From NCBI GenBank assembly GCA_907163345.1, contig CAJQUN010000497.1, positions 186,001 to 250,000 on the forward strand: a stretch of DNA of 64,000 nt, written 5' to 3'. Source of the stretch: Haberlea rhodopensis. Taxonomy: Eukaryota > Streptophyta > Magnoliopsida > Lamiales > Gesneriaceae. The position numbers and the translations under genes were made by a program. Below, piece by piece: positions 56,550-64,000 of this stretch (its first letter is position 1; every line of letters begins with the position of its first letter). Under the pieces are notes generated by a model. That model ran no database searches and had not been told where the DNA came from. It saw nothing but the letters and a program-made list of their open reading frames with translations.

Positions 56550-58179
56550 ATCTCGACATTAGTAGTAGCAATCTCCAGATCAGTAGTGGCCTATCTGTAA
56601 ATCAGGCTGGTCGGGACTTGCAACATTTGGAGCAGTAGAGCATGAGTGAAGACCAGTTGATATGCGAAGATCATGGAGAGCTTGCTCGGCCATTTCAAGT
56701 TTTGCACCAAGAGCATTTAGAACGGCTCTATCATGATTGGCTGTGCCTGAATCACCGTAGAAATGCTGAAGACGGGTTTCAACAAGGGCTTGAAGTTCGC
56801 CCACATAGTTCATCAGACGGAATATATCCCTCAGCTTCAGGCTCTTCTCAGGGTCTGTGATTTGAAGATAAGCCAAAATTTGGTTCTCTTCTTCCCTTGC
56901 CTGATCCAGAATAGGATTGAAGTCATTAAATCGGACTTTCACTCGTGCCTTCACCCATCGATCAAAAACGTCTAGCCGTGGCTGTAGATTAGCTTCAACT
57001 GTATCCATGACCTATTTGTATCTCGAAGGCAACAGGCGTGGACACTGGAGCCATAAGAGTTTTGTCTTTACCAGCGGTGGTGGTCTTCGGATGACAGTAA
57101 GGACACAAGGACTTGGGTGTCCTAAAACTGATAGAGCCTGATGCTTGCTGAGAGCTCACCAGTGCAGAAGAATTGTCAGCGGGAGCCACTGAGGTAGCAA
57201 GTACCATGGACAATGAAGCAGTTGGTTCCTCAGGTGGAGGATTGTCAGGGATGGGTTCTCTGCCAGGGATATCTTCTGTCGGACCGACGGAGGAGATGGT
57301 ATCAGAAGCTGCAATAACTTTCTGTCGGTAGAGCCGTAGGAGCAGCTTTTCTTGTTCTGGGCTTCTTAGGGGGGGAGGAGTAGGAGAAGACTCAGCGGAT
57401 TCCGATATGGTTTGTTCAGAATCACTAATGACTTGAGTCGATCGGCGCTTGGTCAACCCAACCTCTCTGCCACTCCGCTGTCTGTGAAGCTGAAGATACT
57501 TTGCAGTGATTAGTCTCCCCGGATGAAGTTTGGTGAGAGCCCCTGTCTTAATGTATTTGTTGTCAAAAAGGCTGCTTAGTGGTAGGGCGAAGCCTGATTG
57601 ACCTTTGCCAGAAACTACGAGACTAGTCAGAATTTGAAATAGTACAACTGACCAGTTTATCTCCAAGCCTTTGCATATTGCACTCATAACATCAAATTTT
57701 TCTGGGGTGATGATATCAAATGACCCAGCTTTACATAGTAGCCCCTTTGAAATGATATCCGCCAGTTGTCGAAAATGACTCTTCATTAATACTTTCCTGA
57801 ATGGAGGACGTTGAAGGCGATTTGCAGAGTCAGAAAATATGAGGCGCATCTCTTCTCGTAGTTCCACTGGAACAGTGGAAAAATCAGTAAGTCCTGTGGA
57901 GGGAAGACACAGGTGGGTGGCAAATTCAAGTTGGGTGATTGTAACCAACTGTTCGGAGACGGATGCCACCACGGTGTCATCAACAACTTTTGCAGTAGCA
58001 AAGAACTCGTGTAATTCTTCCTTGTAGAATGAGGGGGCCTGGCTTAGGATCACTAAAAGACCGGAGGTATCCAACTTGTGAATCAGTTCCTTTGTCTCTT
58101 CATCAGATGATGTGTAGATTGAATGAAAATCCACATGAACAACATTTGTGATGAAGCTTGGCTGTGTATTCTTTGACAT
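56550..58179 (-). pseudogene. S2 third ORF, first part intact, second part cut
   Basis: ATG 58177-58179 (MSKNTQPSFIT) opens a 394-codon frame to 56995 that aligns along its whole length with codons 1-390 of the S1 ORF3, with mostly conservative exchanges. A small indel near 57010 shifts the frame. The continuation (56580-57008) matches the start of the S1 second part, with an Arg codon where S1 has its TAG. The sequence ends at 56550, where the Angela-like LTR begins. Role unknown; see 42617-45385. Confidence 0.8.
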
Positions 58180-58710
58180 TTTGGATGATTATGCGGAAGA
58201 AATAGCAGCAATCCTGTTGAGTAAAATTTTCTGGAAGGAAAGTTAATCGCAGTGAATTGTTGAAGATAAAGAATAATGAAACTAATGGCGGTGAAACTGA
58301 AAGAATATGTAACGTCGTACTGTAGATGAGCGGACACATGTATACATGGCGATCATCTAACGATTAAAAAAAAATTAACCAAATAAATAAAAGGACAGGA
58401 TTTAGGCGGGAGTGAAATAACTTATTTTACAAGAGAAAAATTTTGAATTCCGACGTTTCATTAGGTTAATGAGTATCGAAGGTTATTTTAGTCAAAGATA
58501 CTTGGCAAAGTCTGCTGGTATGTAGGGTCTGACTGGTAGGGAACATCTACTGGTATGTAGAGTCCTACTAGTATGTATACACCTACTGCAGCAGACCATT
58601 GGATTACCAGCTGAGCTTAAACAACCAAGATAAAAATTGTAACAGAAATTCCCCCTTAATTTATGCGAATAAACTAAGTAATTCCCCCTGAATTTATTAC
58701 CAACTGATAA

Positions 58711-61516
58711 TCAAGAATTGATATCAATTAGACCAAGGATATTTCTAAAGTAAGAAAACTTAGCGTCCGGTAGGGGTTTTGTGAAAATGTCTGCTGCCTG
58801 CTGTTCAGTAGAAATATACTCCAGCCGAATTTCTTTCTTCATAACATGATCTCTGATAAAATGATGACGGATGTCAATATGTTTAGTACGAGTATGAAGA
58901 ACTGGATTGTATGTTATAGCAATGTCAGACGTATTGTCACAAAATATGGGTGCCTTTGTGGATTCAATTCCATAATCTCTTAGTTGTTGCTGAATCCAGA
59001 GCAGTTGAGCACAGCAGCTTTCCAGCAGCAAGGTATTCTGCCTCTGCAGTAGAAGTTGCTATGGATGTCTGTTCTTGCAACCCCATGATATCAACCGATC
59101 ACCAAGAAATTGACAATATCCACTGGTGCTTTTTTCTGTCAATTTTGCATCCAGCATAGTCAGCATCTGAATATCCAATAAGGTTAAAAGTTGAGTCTCT
59201 TGGATACCATAGACCGATTCTCAGTGCCTTTCAGATATTTGAGGATTCTTTTGAAAGCAGTGAAGTGCGACTGCTTGGGATTTGCTTGAAAACGAGCGCA
59301 CATACATACTGCAAATATAATATCTGGTCGACTGGCTGTCAAATATAGTAAAGATCCGATAATGCCTCGATACATTGTAACTTCGACTGGTATTCCTGAA
59401 TTATCCAAGTCAAGTTTGGCAGATGAGCTCATTGGTGTAGCAGCAGCTGAGCTGGTACTCATTCCATATTTCTTCAGCAGCTCTTTAGTGTACTTAGACT
59501 GATTTATCAGGATTCCTTCACTAGATTGCTTGACTTGCAATCCTAAGAAAATGACAATTCTCCCATCATGCTCATCTCAAATTGATCCTGCATAATTTTA
59601 GAAAATCTTTCGCACAATTTTGAGTTAGTACTTCCGAAAATAATATCATCAACGTAAATTTGAACAAGCAGGGTATGATCACCCTTTGTGAATTTGAAAA
59701 GGGTCTTGTCCACCGTGCCGATGGTAAAATTATGTCAGTCAAGTATTTTGATAGAGTTTCATACCAGGCACGGGGAGCTTGCTTCAGACCATACAAAGCT
59801 TTATTAAGACGAAATACATAAGACGGCTGCTGATGGCTTTCAAATCCAGGAGGTTGTTCAACGTAAACTTCTTCCTATGACCTGCTCGGGAGGATGATTC
59901 TTCATCCACCGAAGCGGAGGTCCAAGAGGGTTGAGCTCTTCATTTGACTGGATATGAGTCGGCAGTTCAGAAGTGCTGACTGATGCATCTTTTTCATTTG
60001 CTTCCTCTACTGCAGCAGGAGTATATGCAATAACGTCATTTTCAGCTGGATGCGGTGCTTGCTGACCAGTAGACTCCTCTGTTTGGGCTTCAGGAACTTC
60101 TGGTTCTAAGGAGCAGTCAGTCCTGCTTCTGTAATTCATCTCATCATCAACATTTTCATCAATGTAAGTGCTTTCCAGTCGATTTCTCAAGTTGTTGATT
60201 TGTATATCAGATATTGTACAGTCAGTAGGTTCATCAAACTTTACATGCACTGATTCTTCTACAGTAAGAGTTCTATTATTAAATACTCTGAAGGCTTTAC
60301 TAACTGTAGAATAACCAAGAAATATTCCAGCATCAGATTTGGCATCAAAAGCGGTGAGATGAGTCTTTCCATTGTTGTGAATAAAACATTTGCAACCAAA
60401 CACATGGAAGTAAGAAATATTTGGCTTACTGCCATTCCAGATCTCATAAGGGGTTTTATTTGCTCGCTTATTAATCATTGATCTGTTCTGCGTATAACAA
60501 GCTGTGTTGACAGCTTCTGCCCAAAATCTCTGCGATATTTCTGATTCCGCAAGCATAGTTCGCGCAGCTTTTCAAAGTGCGGTTCCTACGCTCAGCAACT
60601 CCGTTTTGTTGCAGTGTTCTAGCAGCAGAGTATTCGTGTTTAATACCAAGGTCATCTAGATATGATTCGAGTGACTGATTGGTGAACTCAGTACCTTTAT
60701 CACTGCGAATTTTATCTATCCCACACGATTTCTCATTTTGGAGTCTTTTCAGTAGTTTGATCAGCTTTGGAGTAGCCTGATCTTTGCCACTTAGGAACAA
60801 GACCCACGTAAAACGAGTGTAATCGTCTATTAACACTAGGGTATACTTCATCCCCCCTAGACTTGTTACTGGTATAGGACCAAACAGATCCATATGCAGC
60901 AACTCTAGGCACCGAGAAGAAGATTTACTCCCTTTGTTCTTAAAGGAGGATCTGATTTGCTTACCAAGTTGGCATGCTGCACAGATCTTGTCTTTTGAGA
61001 ACTCAATTTGGGGCAGTCCAATGACTAGATAAAGTTTACGCAGACTGGCAATAGTTTTAAAATTTAAGTGACTCAAGCGTTTGTGCCAAAGCCAATTCTT
61101 GTAAGAGTTCAGAGCAGCAAAGCAAGTAGAGGAGGTAGGCTGATTAAGATTCCAGTCAATTTTATATGTGTTATCATGCCTTCTTCCTACAAGTAATATA
61201 TTGCCATCAGTAGATTTGATTGTGCATGAGTGCTGATTGAATTCTACAGCATGACCATTGTCACAGAGTTGACTTATGCTAATCAAGTTATAGCATAGAT
61301 TTTCAACTAACAAAATATCTTTAATAACAATGTTACCGTAGATAATCTTACCCTTACCAACGGTTCTACCTTTCGCGTTATCTCCAAAAGTGTTCTGGGT
61401 CCGGTGGAGTCCACCAGTTCAGACAATAAGCTCGCATTTCCTGTCATATGTCTAGAGCATCTGCTATCCAGAAACCATTCTGAGCTCCGAACTTGATGCA
61501 TTCTAGTTTCCTGCAA
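58711..61516 (-). pseudogene. pol: S2 pol, heavily damaged
   Basis: Pieces in order: protease start (61307-61516), with FLDSRCSRHMTG where S1 has the catalytic DSG; integrase (60471-61313), with RSDKGTEF and NGVAERRNRT; a shift at about 60555; integrase C-terminal region (59858-60556). A deletion at about 59880 then removes what S1 has at roughly 40417-40858, the N-terminal RT. RT continues at 59572-59880 with LKQAPRAWYETLSKYLT and a loss near 59735, then 59184-59540 with a shift near 59545. RNase H ends intact at 58711-59031 (ADIFTKPLPDAKFSYFRN). The S1 insertion in RNase H is absent here, which dates it after the split. Confidence 0.88.
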
Positions 61517-61546
61517 TTAAAGCGATAAAATGATTGGTACCCAATC

Positions 61547-63508
61547 CTACTTGGGTCCGGGTAGGATTAGTCCTTTTGGAACCCACACTTGTATGACCCT
61601 GAGTGACTTAGGTAGGTGTGTGTTCTGAAATGTGTGTGCATTCATAAATGATGGTGATGGTCTTGCCTGTGTAGTGTGATACTGAGTGTATGCATGTGCT
61701 CTTGGTTTGTAGTTCCTGTTGTTTGGTATATACCTCTTCTGGACAGGCATACAGTTGTAGTACAAGTTGGGTTTAACCTCTCTAGTTGCTCTACCAGTGG
61801 GTTTAAATTCATTTTTGAACTTTTGCCCCGGTTTAGCTTTCTTGATTGGTTCAACATAACCAATACCTCGGTGTGATGCCTGTTCCTTAATGAGTGTTGC
61901 TTTAACAGGTTCTTTAACCAGTTCAATGGGATCATATACTGTGCTTGATTTAACAAAATTCAATGTTTGAATCTTGTTTCTTTCTAGACACACTTGAGAT
62001 TTGATGCCGGATGAATTACTATCATTGTTTGAGTAGCCTATACCGGTGAGATCACCAGCAAGTCTTATCGACTCAATAATTTCATCTTTTCTGGCAGTAG
62101 ATGCATTCCATGTGCGAACCAGTTACTGAGTTTCTAGGTGTGCACATGTTGCTTCATCCCTTTCTTTTTCGAGCTGATTTACTTTATCCCTCAAGTTTTT
62201 CAACTCAGTGGAGTGTTCACAATCACATTCGTTGTTCTGCTGTTTTGTTGGGACTTGTTGTTCAGTCTTGTAGTTCTCGAAGGATTCGTACAACATCTGA
62301 TACTCATTTATCATGTCCTGTAATGCATTTGTGAGCTCAATATGTGTAAAGTCAGAAAGATTTGGATCATTTACCTCACAGTCGTCGTTGGCCATTAGAT
62401 AATGAACTTCTTCATCTTCAATGTCACTGGATGAGCTGGAAGAAGTTTCTGATTCTGAGTCAGCCCATTTGCTCTTGTTTTCTTCCGCCACCAGTACTTT
62501 CTGTTCTCTGTCTCTTCTGGATGATCTTCTATTCTCTTTAGACTTTCTATATTCTTTTGGTCCTTTCTTTTGATCATCCTTCTTTGGTTTAGGATAGTCA
62601 GCAATGAAATGTCCTGGTTTGAGACAGTTAAAGCATACACGTTCATCTTCGTCTGATCTATTTTTTAAGCTTTGTCTTCTTGGGTAGGATTGATAAGTCT
62701 TTTGACTTTTCTTCATAAACTTTCCAAATTTCTTGACAAATAGCACCATTGCATCGTTGCATATTTTTGCAGGAGTCATCTCTGTTGTGACAGGTGGAGC
62801 TTCAGATGCAGTAAGAGCTTTGGTTGGTTGACTGGTACTGGGTTCATCTTCAATCCGAATACCTAGTTTCGAACTCATAAGCTTTTAAGTCAGCAAATAA
62901 GTCGTGTAGATCTATTTTGTTGAGATCTTTTGATTCCCTCATAGCAATCGTCTTTACATCCCATTCTCTTGGGAGACCTCTCATGACTTTCAGAGTGACT
63001 TCCCTGTTGGATAGATCTTTACCAAGGCTATTGAGTTCATTTATGATGCCAGTTACTCTCTCATCATATTCGCTTAGAGTTTCTCCGGACATCATTTTGA
63101 TGTTTTCAAACTTCTGTAAGGCAACAGTAAGCTTGTTCTCCTTGGTTTGATCATTTCCTTCGCACAGCTGAGCAATCTTTTCCCAGATGTCCTTTGCAGT
63201 GGGACACATCTTGATCTTGTTGAACATATTTTTGTCCAGAGTCTTGAACAATATGTCTTTTGCCACGTTGTCTAGATTTGCCTTTTTCTTTTCTTCGTTT
63301 GTCCAGAAGGATCTATCCTTTTCAACCATCTGAGGTTCACCACCAGAGATAGCAGTTGCGATATTGACTTTCATGATCTTCATTGGTCCATCATGTGATG
63401 ACGAACCACATATCATCATCTTGGGCACTCAGATGTGCTTGCATACTGAATTCTCCAATCGTCATATTCGTCCTTCTTGAACATTGGAATCTTGCTGAAT
63501 GAGGCCAT
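61547..63508 (-). pseudogene. gag: S2 gag, broken
   Basis: Start ATG 63506-63508 (MASFSKIPMFKKDEYDDWRI, as in S1). One-base insertions near 63452 and 63395 and another near 62870 change the frame. The 62123-62878 piece holds the knuckle CFNCLKPGHFIADY, in which the last Cys is Tyr, so zinc binding is probably lost. A TAA at 62123-62125 stands where S1 has Lys. The final piece ends with GPK and the TAG at 61547-61549 that S1 shares. Confidence 0.87.
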
Positions 63509-63541
63509 CAGTTTTTGGTAATTTATCAAGATTGAGAAGAC

Positions 63542-63558
63542 CTAGGCTCTGATACCAC
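63542..63558 (-). promoter_or_regulatory. Primer binding site of S2 (iMet tRNA)
   Basis: Minus strand GTGGTATCAGAGCCTAG two bases from the LTR. Confidence 0.87.
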
Positions 63559-63559
63559 T

Positions 63560-64000
63560 TGTTAGGATCGAGGTAGTGCTTTAGAAGGGGGGGGGGGGGG
63601 TTGAATAAACACTAGATTCAATTTCGATTTCTTTCTCAAGTTAACTGTAAACTGTTCAGTATTACAGTTGCTTCTCAATATTAGGCAAGTCAGCAGACAC
63701 TTATTATAGTGCGGAAGATGTCTGCTGAACTTGTGAGGAATAAAACTGAGTAGTAAATAAGCAATAAACAAATGACACAAGAATTGTTTCTGGAAGTTCG
63801 AAGCACAACGCTTCTACGTCTCCCCTTCTTCCTTTGCAGGAAGGATTCACTAGAAGACTCGGTTTACACTTTACAGTATACAACCTTCTTATGCACTCAC
63901 ACAACTTGGCCTAAACTCCTAGCAATCACAACTACTTGATTTGGTTACAGAAGATTCTATGACACTCTTTACAGAATACATGTTTAGCTTTGAGTGTTCT
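63560..64000 (-). repeat. 5' LTR of S2, truncated by the window edge
   Basis: Matches the end of the S1 LTR in reverse complement (TGTTAGGATCGAGGTAGTG start, G run, then TTGAATAAACACTAG). The 15-bp repeat part would lie right of the window. Confidence 0.9.

Larger units (their letters stand above)
50514..64000 (-). mobile_element. Sirevirus-like Copia copy S2, internally deleted, runs off the window
   Basis: Minus-strand relative of S1. The 5' LTR begins at 63560 and continues past the window. The iMet primer site, gag, pol and the first part of ORF3 follow leftwards to 56550, where an Angela-like element begins. The far end is a 224-bp 3' LTR fragment (50514-50737). The second half of ORF3, the 3' UTR and about 1.1 kb of the 3' LTR are missing. 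The coding parts carry many more lesions than S1, so this copy is dead. Confidence 0.9.

Noticed and set aside
1..64000. A bacterial-type defence, toxin or biosynthetic cluster
   Set aside because: All recognisable proteins belong to retroelements or a pararetrovirus; GT-AG splicing and plant LTR families show eukaryotic nuclear DNA.

Overview
The window is plant nuclear DNA, almost certainly from a dicot, and consists almost entirely of nested LTR retrotransposons plus one degraded endogenous pararetrovirus (Caulimoviridae). The evidence is the mix of plant-type Copia and Ty3/Gypsy lineages, iMet-tRNA primer sites, and GT-AG splice signals. The third-ORF protein of the Sirevirus-type elements reminds me of proteins abundant in Gesneriaceae assemblies; that is memory only and weak evidence for the host family. 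No intact host gene, rRNA, tRNA or CRISPR was found.

Left part. 1-588 is the 3' end of a broken host-like gene (two exons, two in-frame TAG stops). 1186-20411 is one 19.2-kb minus-strand Ty3-type element with ~620-bp LTRs, a TGGCGCCGTCTGTGGG primer site and an ATTAA target-site duplication (TSD). It has no recognisable gag-pol and carries a large tandem-repeat tract beside its 3' LTR. Nested in it are an Ale-like Copia element (5733-10217, TSD GTTAA), a non-coding large-LTR element (10777-19571, TSD GATCC, LTRs ~2.55 kb), and possibly a small inverted-repeat element (4097-5275).

Middle. 20417-22250 is AT-rich with TA microsatellites. 22262-28576 is the pararetrovirus relic on the plus strand. 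In order it shows an iMet primer site, a small ORF, a coiled-coil ORF, a coat-protein region with a zinc knuckle, a movement-protein region, protease, RT-RNase H and a terminal ORF, all interrupted by stops, shifts and an apparent RT deletion.

Right part. A Gypsy LTR (call it G3, minus strand) occupies roughly 28615-29845 plus 49968-50450. It is split by a chromovirus (G2, 29846-49962, TSD CATAT, Tekay-like with chromodomain). G2's gag is in turn split by a plus-strand Sirevirus-like Copia (S1, 35338-47802, TSD TGTCT). G3's internal region is entered at 50514 by a second Sirevirus copy on the minus strand (S2, continuing past the window end). S2 carries an Angela-like Copia (to 56549) and has lost the DNA between that insert and its own 3' LTR.

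No new biochemical system is claimed. The most interesting signals are these: the Sirevirus third ORF, whose first ~395 codons stay open in both copies while pol is broken in both; a shared TAG...TAA block between gag and protease in both copies; short CGCT/AGCG hairpin arrays shared by two Gypsy-type elements; CGATCGATCG palindrome clusters recurring in unrelated elements; and the CP-before-MP order of the pararetrovirus.
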